From Negativicoccus succinicivorans (GTDB taxonomy: Bacteria > Bacillota > Negativicutes > Veillonellales > Negativicoccaceae), in contig NZ_JAHAHH010000003.1 of the NCBI RefSeq assembly GCF_018373335.1, positions 1-48,845 of the forward strand: DNA of 48,845 nt. The letters are read 5' to 3'. Below the pieces are notes generated by a model. The model saw only the letters and a program-made list of their open reading frames with translations, searched no databases and was not told where the DNA came from. Made by a program: the position numbers and the translations under genes. Of this stretch, positions 15,688 through 23,336 are shown piece after piece. Position 1 is the stretch's first letter, and each line of letters opens with the position of its first letter.

Positions 15688-16929
15688 TTACTCAACCTGC
15701 GAGCGATATACCAGTTCCGGCTCCGCTCCGTCCTGAATGGTTTCTTTTGTCACCGTCGCCTGCTTCACGTTCTTCAGCGTCGGCACCTCAAACATCACGT
15801 TGCGCATCACTTTCTCAATGATGGCTCGCAAACCGCGCGCGCCGGTGTTGCGCGCGAGCGCTTCGTCGGCAATGGCGGAAAGCGCGTCCGGCGTAAAGGT
15901 GAGGTCCACGCCGTCCATTTCCAGCAATTTACGGTATTGCTTGACAAGCGCATTCTTCGGCTCCGTCAAAATTCTGAGCAAGGCTTTTTTATCCAACGGA
16001 TCGAGCGTGACAAGCACGGGCAAACGACCGATGAACTCGGGAATCAAACCGAAGTTCAGAAGGTCTTCCGGCTGCACATGCGTCAGAATTTCCGCCACAT
16101 TCTTTTCCTCTTTGCGGACGATATCCGCGCCGAAACCGATCGTCTTTTTCGCCATACGTCGCGAAATGTAACGGTCGATCCCGTCAAACGCGCCGCCGCA
16201 AATGAAGAGAATGTTCGTCGTATCGATCATGATCATTTCCTGGTTGGGATGCTTGCGCCCGCCCTGTGGGGGAACGCTTGCGACAGTCCCCTCCAAAATC
16301 TTGAGCAACGCCTGTTGCACGCCTTCCCCGGAAACGTCGCGCGTGATCGATGTGTTTTCCGTGCGTTTCGCGATTTTATCGATCTCGTCGATATAGATGA
16401 TCCCGCGTTGCGCGCGTTCAATATCATAATCCGCCGCCTGAATCAGCCGCAGCAAAATATTTTCCACGTCGTCGCCGACATATCCCGCCTGCGTCAGACT
16501 GGTCGCGTCGGCAATCGCGAACGGCACATTCAGAAACCTCGCCAGCGTTTGCGCGAGCAGCGTTTTACCGCTGCCGGTCGGACCGATCAGCACGATATTG
16601 GATTTTTGCAATTCAACGTCATCGGAATCGACATCGCTCTGCAACCGTTTGTAATGGTTGTACACGGCGACCGCCAAACTTTTTTTGGCGTCCTCCTGAC
16701 CAATGACGTATTGGTCCAGTTGGTCTTTAATCTCACGCGGTAACGGTACTACCAGTTCTTCCGCGCCCGCCTTGTGTTCGGCGCGCAATTCTTCTTGTAA
16801 AATGTGTTCGCACACGCCGATGCATTCATCGCAGATATAGACCCCGGGACCGGCGATTAATTTTTTGACTTCATCGTTGGACCGGCCGCAAAAACTGCAG
16901 ACCGGTGGTGTAGCAGTAGTATTGCGCAC
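15688..16929 (-). CDS. clpX: ATP-dependent Clp protease ATP-binding subunit ClpX
   Basis: The AAA+ unfoldase that feeds tagged substrates to ClpP. Its 413 residues begin with a C4 zinc-binding domain (C11, C14, C33, C36). Walker A GPTGSGKT is at 116-123 and Walker B IIYIDEIDK near 180. The KKTIGFGAD loop carries the IGF tripeptide that docks on ClpP. It lies 9 bases after clpP, so both subunits come from one message with tig upstream. A hairpin directly follows the stop. Confidence 0.97.
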   Translation of the reverse strand: MRNTTATPPVCSFCGRSNDEVKKLIAGPGVYICDECIGVCEHILQEELRAEHKAGAEELVVPLPREIKDQLDQYVIGQEDAKKSLAVAVYNHYKRLQSDVDSDDVELQKSNIVLIGPTGSGKTLLAQTLARFLNVPFAIADATSLTQAGYVGDDVENILLRLIQAADYDIERAQRGIIYIDEIDKIAKRTENTSITRDVSGEGVQQALLKILEGTVASVPPQGGRKHPNQEMIMIDTTNILFICGGAFDGIDRYISRRMAKKTIGFGADIVRKEEKNVAEILTHVQPEDLLNFGLIPEFIGRLPVLVTLDPLDKKALLRILTEPKNALVKQYRKLLEMDGVDLTFTPDALSAIADEALARNTGARGLRAIIEKVMRNVMFEVPTLKNVKQATVTKETIQDGAEPELVYRSQVE

Positions 16930-16938
16930 ATGTCCTCC

Positions 16939-17556
16939 TTATTTCGTCGCGACACCCGGCGGGGGCAACGGACGATCGAGAACTTCGTCAACCAGACCGT
17001 ATTTCAGCGCTTCTTCCGCCGAAAGGAAATGGTCGCGTTCGGTATCATTATTGATTTCATCGAGCGTACGCCCCGTGTGGCGTGCCAAAATGTTGTTCAA
17101 TTCTTCACGCATGCGCAGGATTTCGCGGGCATGGATCTCAATCTCCGTCGCCTGTCCCTGCACGCCGCCGAGCGGCTGATGAATCATCACGCGCGAATGC
17201 GGCAACGCGTAGCGTTTGCCGGTCGCGCCGGACGCCAAGAGAACGGCGCCCATGCTGGCGGCCGAACCGACGCAAATCGTCGAGACGTCGGGCTTGATGT
17301 ATTGCATGGTGTCGTAAATCGCAAGACCTGCAGTAACGACGCCTCCGGGACTATTCACATAGATGTGAATGTCTTTATCCGGACTTTCCGCTTCCAAAAA
17401 TAACAGTTGAGCGATCACGATGTTGGCGACATTGTCGTCAATCGGACCCCCTAAAAAGACAATACGGTCTTTGAGCAGGCGGGAGTAAATGTCATAGGAA
17501 CGTTCGCCCCGCGCCGTTTGCTCTACCACAATCGGTACATAATTCAATGAATCCAC
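16939..17556 (-). CDS. clpP: ATP-dependent Clp protease proteolytic subunit
   Basis: The tetradecameric serine protease core partnered by ClpX. It has 205 residues with catalytic S101 (GSAASMGAVLL), H126 (SRVMIHQPLGG) and D175 (NDTERDHF), the canonical triad spacing. The start MDSLNYVPIVVEQTARGERS is typical, including the short propeptide region. It lies between tig (32-base gap) and clpX (9-base gap), the common tig-clpP-clpX arrangement. Confidence 0.97.
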   Translation of the reverse strand: MDSLNYVPIVVEQTARGERSYDIYSRLLKDRIVFLGGPIDDNVANIVIAQLLFLEAESPDKDIHIYVNSPGGVVTAGLAIYDTMQYIKPDVSTICVGSAASMGAVLLASGATGKRYALPHSRVMIHQPLGGVQGQATEIEIHAREILRMREELNNILARHTGRTLDEINNDTERDHFLSAEEALKYGLVDEVLDRPLPPPGVATK

Positions 17557-17588
17557 CTCGTTATTCTTTACGGAAGAAAACGACGGTC

Positions 17589-18965
17589 TTATTTTTTCGC
17601 TTTTTCAGCGTCCTTTTCTTCGTTGTCTGCATCTTCAGCAGCTTCTTTCGTCGCTGCTTTTTCCGCTACTTCTTCGTGATCATGTTTCGCGTTGTTGATG
17701 ATGAAGGCCGCTGCTTTACGACGCGCTACGGTACCCGCGAGCATCGAAATGCGTCCTTCTTTTTGGATAATGCCCCAGACATCTTTCGGATCGGCGCCGA
17801 AGTTCTGCGCCATCTGGTACACTTCCATGTTCATATCTTCCGGCGTTACGTGAATATCTTCCGCCTGGCAAACAGCTTCCAGTACCAAGTCCGTTTTGAC
17901 ATTGGTAAGAGCCGCTTCGCGATAGTTTTCACGCAATTTGTCCAGCGAATTTTTCGACTGTTCCAAGTAGTCTTCAAACTTCATGTTGCGGCTTTCCAAA
18001 TTCAGCTTGAGCTCTTCGATTATCTGATCGATGCGGCTTTCCACCATCGCATTCGGAATATCCGTTTCCGCGTTGTCCACTGCCGTTTTGATCAGCTTGT
18101 TCTGGAACTCTTCGCGGTCATGGTTGTCAATGTGCTCCTGCATCTGTTGACGAACCATTGCTTTCAATTCAGCAAGCGTTTCGAACGAGCTCGCGGTTTT
18201 CGCAAATTCGTCGTTCAATTCCGGCATTTCACGGCGTTTTACGTCCAACACGTTGACCGCAAATTCCGCATCTTTGCCGGCGAGTTCCTGCACGAAATAT
18301 TCTTTCGGGAACTGTACTTTGACCGTCACTTCATCGCCCGCTTTGTGACCGATCAGCTGTTCTTCAAAGCCCGGAATAAAGCTGCCGGAACCGATTTCGA
18401 GCGGATAGGATTTACCTTCGCCGCCGTCAAACGGTTTGCCGTCGATCGAGCCTTTGAAGTCGATCATCGCCAAATCGCCATTCGCCAATTCCGCGCCTTC
18501 GGCAACGGTCAGTTTGGCATGCTGTTTGGCAATGGCTTCCAACTGTTCGTCGACCATTTTATCGGTGACTTTCTGATGTTTATGTTCGACGTCCAATCCT
18601 TTGTAGTCGCCCAATTTGACTTCCGGTTTTTTGATGAAGGTGGCTTTGAATTTCATGTCCTTGCCTTCTTCAAACTGTTCTACGTCGATATCGGCGCGGG
18701 TGACCGGCACCAAATTCTGTTCGCGCAACGCTTCGTCGTAGTATTTATTGACGATCAGATCGCTGGCTTCCGCCATGATCGCGTCTTTACCGAAATGCGC
18801 TTCCAAAATTTTGCGCGGCGTTTTGCCTTTACGGAAACCCGGAATGGTTACCTGGTTGCTGATGCGTTGCACTGCCGATTGGATACCTTGGTTAACAGCA
18901 TCTGCCGGTACTTCAATCAACAAAGATACCTGGTGCTGATCTACCGGTTTAACTTCTACTTTCAT
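17589..18965 (-). CDS. tig: Trigger factor (ribosome-associated chaperone)
   Basis: A peptidyl-prolyl isomerase and chaperone at the nascent-chain exit. Its 458 residues start MKVEVKPVDQHQVSLLIEVP. The ribosome-binding signature GFRKGKTPR lies near 43-51, an FKBP-like domain at about 160-245 and the helical C-terminal domain follow. The acidic/alanine-rich tail (AEKAATKEAAEDADNEEKD) is common in this family. The ATG follows AAAGGAGG at a rather long spacing of about 11 bases. It is first in tig-clpP-clpX and has its own promoter at 19028-19056. Confidence 0.96.
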   Translation of the reverse strand: MKVEVKPVDQHQVSLLIEVPADAVNQGIQSAVQRISNQVTIPGFRKGKTPRKILEAHFGKDAIMAEASDLIVNKYYDEALREQNLVPVTRADIDVEQFEEGKDMKFKATFIKKPEVKLGDYKGLDVEHKHQKVTDKMVDEQLEAIAKQHAKLTVAEGAELANGDLAMIDFKGSIDGKPFDGGEGKSYPLEIGSGSFIPGFEEQLIGHKAGDEVTVKVQFPKEYFVQELAGKDAEFAVNVLDVKRREMPELNDEFAKTASSFETLAELKAMVRQQMQEHIDNHDREEFQNKLIKTAVDNAETDIPNAMVESRIDQIIEELKLNLESRNMKFEDYLEQSKNSLDKLRENYREAALTNVKTDLVLEAVCQAEDIHVTPEDMNMEVYQMAQNFGADPKDVWGIIQKEGRISMLAGTVARRKAAAFIINNAKHDHEEVAEKAATKEAAEDADNEEKDAEKAKK

Positions 18966-19027
18966 CTAAATATGTCCTCCTTTAAATGCAGTCATAGCAA
19001 TCTCATTTTCATATACTCATAAAATAA

Positions 19028-19056
19028 ATATTACCATATAACCATCAAACTGACAA
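19028..19056 (-). promoter_or_regulatory. Promoter of tig-clpP-clpX
   Basis: TTGTCA (19051-19056), 17 bases, TAATAT (19028-19033), with TGG giving an extended -10. The -35 lies inside the 3' arm of the hairpin that follows serS. Confidence 0.65.
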
Positions 19057-19084
19057 CCGCCCCTTGAGCGGGGCGGTTGTCAGT
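19049..19084 (-). terminator. Strong hairpin after serS with a poor T tract
   Basis: A perfect 15-bp stem (ACTGACAACCGCCCC / its complement) with loop TTGAGC. On the minus strand it is followed by TTTGATGG, not a clean T run, so it is a likely but imperfect serS terminator. Confidence 0.6.
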
Positions 19085-19103
19085 AAAAGATACAGCAATA
19101 CGA

Positions 19104-20393
19104 TTAACGCAGCGGCTTAACCGGCGTGATCACTTCCAAGCCGTGCATGTACGGACGCAGGGCTTTCGGTACGATGACCGAGCCATCCTGCTGCTGATTG
19201 TTTTCCAAAATCGCCGCGACCGTGCGCCCGACGGCAAGACCCGAACCGTTCAAAGTATGTACGTACTCGGGTTTATCTTTGGCGCTGCGACGGAATTTGA
19301 TGTTGGCACGACGCGCCTGGAACGCTTCGCAGTTCGAGCAGGAAGAAATTTCGCGATAGGTTTCCTGGGCAGGCATCCACACTTCAATATCATATGTCTT
19401 CGCGGCGGAGAAACCGATATCACCGGTGCAAAGAGTGATGACGCGATACGGTAACGCCAGTCGGCGCAAAATCTGTTCCGCTTCGAGCGTCATGGATTCA
19501 AGTTCCTCGTAGGATTCTTCCGGCTTCGCGAATTTGACCATTTCCACCTTGTGGAACTGGTGCTGGCGAATCAGACCGCGCGTATCACGTCCCGCCGATC
19601 CCGCCTCCGCGCGGAAGCACGGCGTAAGAGCGCAGAGCCGCTGCGGCAAAACTTCGCCGTTGATAATTTCATCGCGATGGAAGTTCGTCAGCGGCACTTC
19701 CGCCGTCGGTGTCAAGTAGTACGGCAGGCCTTCCAATTTGAACATGTCTTCCGCGAACTTCGGCAGCTGACCGGTACCGATCATGCTGTCTTCATTGATG
19801 ATGTACGGCGGAATCACTTCGGTAAAGCCGAATTCCTGCGTGTGCATATCCAACATGAAATTGTACACCGCGCGTTCCAGTTGCGCGCCCGCGCCGAGGT
19901 AGTAGTGGAAGCGCGTGCCTGTAACTTTCGCGGCCGTTTCCGGATCCAAAATACCCAGACCCGCGCCGATATCCCAATGGGCTTTCACTTCAAAGCCGAA
20001 TTCGCGCGGTGTACCGTAGCGACGCACTTCGACATTATCGTTTTCATCTTCGCCCACCGGTACGCTGGCATCGCAAATATTCGGAATTTCAAGCATCTGT
20101 TGATGAAGTTTTTCTTCCACGTCACGCAACCGTTGATCATGGCCCGTGATCGCATCGCTGACTTTTTTCATACGGGCGATAATCTCGGATGCGTCGCCGC
20201 CCTCTTTTTTGCATTTGGCAATTTCCTTGCTCGCCGCGTTGCGGTCGGCTTTCCATTTCTCCACTTCCGCGAGCAGCGTGCGGCGTTCTTCGTCCAAGCG
20301 GATAATTTCATCCACATCGGCGTCATGATGACGATTTTTCAAATTTTCCCGTACGCGATCGGCATTTTCACGAATCCATTTGATATCCAGCAT
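19104..20393 (-). CDS. serS: Seryl-tRNA synthetase
   Basis: A class II synthetase that charges tRNA-Ser. It has 429 residues: an N-terminal tRNA-binding coiled coil (about 28-105, rich in E, K and R), then the catalytic core. Motif 2 FRAEAGSAGRDTRGLIRQHQF and motif 3 with GLAVGRTVAAILENNQ are intact. The ATG at 20393 follows AAAGGAGCG. It is the third gene of the T-box-controlled serC unit. Linking serine charging to serine synthesis makes sense if both respond to uncharged tRNA-Ser. Confidence 0.97.
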   Translation of the reverse strand: MLDIKWIRENADRVRENLKNRHHDADVDEIIRLDEERRTLLAEVEKWKADRNAASKEIAKCKKEGGDASEIIARMKKVSDAITGHDQRLRDVEEKLHQQMLEIPNICDASVPVGEDENDNVEVRRYGTPREFGFEVKAHWDIGAGLGILDPETAAKVTGTRFHYYLGAGAQLERAVYNFMLDMHTQEFGFTEVIPPYIINEDSMIGTGQLPKFAEDMFKLEGLPYYLTPTAEVPLTNFHRDEIINGEVLPQRLCALTPCFRAEAGSAGRDTRGLIRQHQFHKVEMVKFAKPEESYEELESMTLEAEQILRRLALPYRVITLCTGDIGFSAAKTYDIEVWMPAQETYREISSCSNCEAFQARRANIKFRRSAKDKPEYVHTLNGSGLAVGRTVAAILENNQQQDGSVIVPKALRPYMHGLEVITPVKPLR

Positions 20394-20450
20394 AATATCG
20401 CTCCTTTTTATTTCTAAACAACTTTATCTCACGTCTTTGTAAAGACGGTA

Positions 20451-21092
20451 TTAAAGGCTTTTTTGCTCCGTTTGACTGTACAAATAACCGAGGTGCGTAT
20501 TGACATTGACCGCGAGCACTCGCCAGCCGCCGTCGTAAGTCAGCACATTGACGCAACCGTTATCCTGTTGAATCTGCCAAAAATGGCTGAAGTCGAGCCC
20601 GAGAATCCGGCAAAGCGCCACCTTGTTCACCGCGTCATGCGCCACTGCCAGCAGCGTTTTACCGTCATACTGCGTACGGTAGCGCGCCAACGCGCGCTCG
20701 ACACGCCGTGCGACATCATGCAGCGATTCGCCTTGCGGCATCGTCACCGTCTGCGGCTTTGTGCGCCAGGCGGTGAGCCGATCACCGTCGGCGTGCGCTA
20801 CGTCCGCCACCAATTTCCCTTCCCAGGCGCCGTGAGCGATCTCCGTCAGATCCGCGTCGGCAACGACGGGAAGTCCGTGCCACTTCGCGCAATACTCCGC
20901 CGTCTCCCGCGCGCGGCGCAACGGACTCGCCAATACCGCGTCGATCGGCACCGCGCGTAAACTCTCGCCAAGCTTTTCGCCTTGCGTTTGCCCGAGGTCG
21001 GAAAGTTCGGTATCGACCTGCCCCTGGTAGCGTCCTTCAAGATTCCATTTCGTCTCGCCGTGCCGCGCTAACAACAATCGTAACATCGGCAT
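20451..21092 (-). CDS. Histidine phosphatase, probable metal-independent phosphoserine phosphatase
   Basis: A 213-residue member of the histidine phosphatase (phosphoglycerate-mutase-like) superfamily. The catalytic R10-H11-G12-E13 motif, R60, E84 and H152 (VAHDAV) are present. It lies between serC and serS, 68 and 57 bases from them with no strong terminator, under one serine-type T-box. The last step of serine synthesis is dephosphorylation of phosphoserine. A known class of metal-independent phosphoserine phosphatases (first found in Hydrogenobacter) belongs to this superfamily. The protein has EIAHG (84-88) where mutases usually have an aromatic residue, and a C-terminal THLGYLY. From memory both resemble that class. 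Alternatives are alpha-ribazole phosphatase or a generic phosphatase. Confidence 0.82.
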   Translation of the reverse strand: MPMLRLLLARHGETKWNLEGRYQGQVDTELSDLGQTQGEKLGESLRAVPIDAVLASPLRRARETAEYCAKWHGLPVVADADLTEIAHGAWEGKLVADVAHADGDRLTAWRTKPQTVTMPQGESLHDVARRVERALARYRTQYDGKTLLAVAHDAVNKVALCRILGLDFSHFWQIQQDNGCVNVLTYDGGWRVLAVNVNTHLGYLYSQTEQKSL

Positions 21093-21160
21093 CCCTCCCG
21101 TCTCTTTTTGCCGTTCCGGCGCTCATCGGCCGCGCCGTTGCGCATGAAATATACGTTTCG

Positions 21161-22237
21161 TTACCGATGGCGTTGCGCATAATCGTCCAGCCAGTCGGCC
21201 AGTTTTTCGACCCCTTCCCGGGGTACGGCATTGTAGAGCGAGATGCGCAACCCGCCGACGCGACGATGCCCTTGGATGCCGACAAAACCGGCGGCGGCCG
21301 CCGCCCGCACAAAATCCTCCGTCTCGGCTTCGTCACACAATGTAAACACCGCGTTCATCCGCGATCGACAAGCGCGTTCGGCGTGCGGCCGATAGACTTC
21401 GGGGTAGCGATCGAGCACTTCATAGATCCGCTCGGACTTCGCCTGCGCGCGACGGTCCATTTCCGCCACACCGCCCTGCGCTTCGACCCATTGCAACGCG
21501 AGTCCCAAAACATATATCGCGTACGTCGGCGGCGTATTGAAAATCGAGTCCGCCTCGGCATGCGTGCGGTATTGTAAAATTTTCGGCAAGCGTTCATTGC
21601 CTTTGGCCATCCAGTCGCGATCAATAATGACGATCGTCACGCCGGCGATCCCGATATTTTTTTGCGCGCCCGCATAAATCAAGCCGAACTGTCCGACATC
21701 AAGCGGCCGCGACAGCAAATCCGAACTCATATCGGCGACGAGCGGCGCGTCGAGCTTCGGAAAGTTCCGGTACGCCGTACCGTAAATCGTATTATTCGAC
21801 GTAATATGCACATAAGATGTGTCTTCTTTCACATGGAAATCCATGGGAATCGTACGGTACCCGCCCGCGCTCGCGTCCGTCACTTTGTAAGTCGCGCCGT
21901 ACAAACTCGCCTGCTGCATCGCATTGTTGGCCCAGATGCCGGTATCGGCATAGCCGAGCCGACCGCCTTGGGCGAAATTCGCCGGAATCATCACGAATTG
22001 ATGACTGGCGCCGCCCTGCAGAAAAAGAACATCGTGCGTCGCGGGTATCGCGAGCAATTTACGCAATCGCTGCCGCGCGTCCTGATGCAAACGATTATAC
22101 ACGTCGCTGCGATGCGAAAGCTCCATAACGCCCATGCCGGTGTCACGGTAGTTCATCATTTCCGCGGCGGCCTGTTGAAGTACTTCTGCCGGCAGCGCGC
22201 CCGGTCCGGCATGAAAATTAAATGCGCGTTCCATCAT
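21161..22237 (-). CDS. serC: Phosphoserine aminotransferase
   Basis: A PLP enzyme converting 3-phosphohydroxypyruvate and glutamate to phosphoserine, the second step of serine synthesis. It has 358 residues, with the family start FNFHAGPGALPAEVL and MMNYRDTGMGVMELSHRS. The PLP-binding K193 is in YAGAQKNIGIAG, and the C-terminal GHRRVGGLRISLYNA binds substrate phosphate. The ATG at 22237 follows GGAGG. It is the first gene after the T-box leader at 22321-22535. serA is not in this window. Confidence 0.97.
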   Translation of the reverse strand: MMERAFNFHAGPGALPAEVLQQAAAEMMNYRDTGMGVMELSHRSDVYNRLHQDARQRLRKLLAIPATHDVLFLQGGASHQFVMIPANFAQGGRLGYADTGIWANNAMQQASLYGATYKVTDASAGGYRTIPMDFHVKEDTSYVHITSNNTIYGTAYRNFPKLDAPLVADMSSDLLSRPLDVGQFGLIYAGAQKNIGIAGVTIVIIDRDWMAKGNERLPKILQYRTHAEADSIFNTPPTYAIYVLGLALQWVEAQGGVAEMDRRAQAKSERIYEVLDRYPEVYRPHAERACRSRMNAVFTLCDEAETEDFVRAAAAAGFVGIQGHRRVGGLRISLYNAVPREGVEKLADWLDDYAQRHR

Positions 22238-22320
22238 ATAAATCCTCCCCCGCTCGCACTCTTCATAGCGCGCACCATGTCGTGAATAACGAGCGGAATG
22301 TGACCAATATTTTCGGTAAT

Positions 22321-22535
22321 AAAAAAGCTCCCATCCTCACTGGGACGAGAGATCTCGCGGTGCCACCCAAATTGCCTACGGCCAACTTTGTTACGCTGTA
22401 TCGGGCGTGCCCGCCAGGCTCTTCACCTGTTGCTCCGGAGCGGAACCTCGTAACGTACGGACAGGCTTGCACCACCGCCTGCTCTCTGTGCCTTCGGTTA
22501 CGGATATTCTCCTTCGTGGCATTGCTTTTTTAATT
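22321..22535 (-). promoter_or_regulatory. T-box leader, probably serine-specific
   Basis: Read on the minus strand, the leader carries the distal Stem I elements AGAGAG and GGTGCAAGCC, then the T-box core GGGTGGCACCGCG. A terminator follows: TCCCA / TGGGA and a T run at 22321-22326, which competes with an antiterminator pairing TGGG with CCCA. In the specifier loop (3' side AGGTTCCG, flanked by paired CGTAAC/GTTACG and GGAG/CTCC) the best triplet is UCC, serine, followed by a purine. Uncharged tRNA-Ser would allow transcription of serC, the phosphatase and serS. Confidence 0.88.
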
Positions 22536-22541
22536 AGCCAA

Positions 22542-22570
22542 AGCGTATCACAAAGCCTCGCGAATGTCAA
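22542..22570 (-). promoter_or_regulatory. Promoter of the T-box serC operon
   Basis: TTGACA (22565-22570), 17 bases, TACGCT (22542-22547), with TGA before the -10 giving an extended box that offsets the weak hexamer. It lies 21 bases past the preceding terminator. Confidence 0.7.
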
Positions 22571-22591
22571 CACGCGCCATTGCATACGCAC

Positions 22592-22617
22592 AAAAAAGCG
22601 GTATGCACCGCTTTTTT
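22592..22617 (-). terminator. Terminator after the HD-domain gene
   Basis: AAAAAAGCGGT / ACCGCTTTTTT with loop ATGC, 5 bases past the stop. It is symmetrical, but only the minus strand has a gene feeding it. Confidence 0.85.
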
Positions 22618-22621
22618 CGAC

Positions 22622-23194
22622 TTATATGTTGCCTTTCAGGCCGACGATTTCCGCGCGTTCCTGTAAACCTTTGATTGTTTCCGCAAAAAATTCCTGGCGC
22701 TCCATACCGAGCATTTCACAACCCTGTGTAATCACATCACGATTGCAACCGGCGGCGAAATGTTTATCCTTAAATTTTTTCGTGAGCGATTTCACCGTCA
22801 GATCCAATACCGATTTGCTCGGCCGCAGCAGACAGGCGGCATTGATAATGCCCGTGAGTTCATCCACCGCATAGAGTGTTTTTTCCAGCGTCGTTTCCGG
22901 TTTGACATCCGTCACCATGCCGTAACCGTGCGACATAATGGCGCGAATATAGGTTTCGTCCCAACCTTCTTTTTCCAGAATCTGCTTCGTCACCGCGCAG
23001 TGCTGATCCGGATAGCGATCATAATCCAAATCATGGCAAAGACCGATCACGCCCCATTTTTCCCGGTTCTCCGCACCGAAATAATCGGCGAAATGCAACA
23101 TCGCCGCTTCCACTTGCAGCGCGTGGCGAATAAGTGCCTGGGAGTCCGTGTATTCCAGTAAAAGTTGTTTCGCCTGTTCCCGTGTCGGTTTCAT
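22622..23194 (-). CDS. HD-domain hydrolase
   Basis: A 190-residue protein with the metal-binding HD phosphohydrolase pattern: H24, H54-D55 (GLCHDLDYD) and D111 (AVDELTG), with H89 possibly also a ligand. Proteins of this size with CHDLDYDRYP are common in Firmicutes and are usually annotated only as HD family; the natural substrate, a nucleotide or phosphate monoester, is unknown. It is a single-gene unit with its own promoter (23222-23250) and terminator. Confidence 0.85.
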   Translation of the reverse strand: MKPTREQAKQLLLEYTDSQALIRHALQVEAAMLHFADYFGAENREKWGVIGLCHDLDYDRYPDQHCAVTKQILEKEGWDETYIRAIMSHGYGMVTDVKPETTLEKTLYAVDELTGIINAACLLRPSKSVLDLTVKSLTKKFKDKHFAAGCNRDVITQGCEMLGMERQEFFAETIKGLQERAEIVGLKGNI

Positions 23195-23221
23195 TGCAAC
23201 ACTCCCTTTTCGTTTTTCATC

Positions 23222-23250
23222 ACTATATCACGCATTGTCGGCAAACACAA
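23222..23250 (-). promoter_or_regulatory. Promoter of the HD-domain gene
   Basis: TTGTGT (23245-23250), 17 bases, TATAGT (23222-23227), with TGA giving an extended -10, about 27 bases before the ATG. Confidence 0.6.
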
Positions 23251-23260
23251 AACAGACACG

Positions 23261-23290
23261 AAAAAGGAGCGGCCGCCGCCGCTCCTTTTT
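23261..23290 (-). terminator. Terminator after glpX
   Basis: AAAAAGGAGCGGC / GCCGCTCCTTTTT with loop CGCC: a 13-bp GC-rich stem with T5 on the minus strand, 46 bases past the glpX stop. Confidence 0.8.
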
Positions 23291-23336
23291 ATACTCCGGC
23301 AAAACCGGATGCTACGTATGATTTACCGACTGTTTT

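Noticed and set aside
15604..16743. 379-codon plus-strand frame opposite clpX
   Set aside because: Antisense of clpX, starting in the lon/clpX gap without a ribosome-binding site.
17547..19022. 491-codon plus-strand frame opposite tig
   Set aside because: Composition dominated by F, R and H; it mirrors the trigger-factor codons, and its start lies inside the clpP leader.
20434..20449. Palindrome CGTCTTTGTAAAGACG between the phosphatase and serS as a terminator
   Set aside because: Short stem with a 2-4 base loop and no T run; unlikely to stop transcription.
22263..22533. Short open frames on both strands inside the serC leader
   Set aside because: They coincide with the T-box RNA, whose conserved elements explain the sequence.
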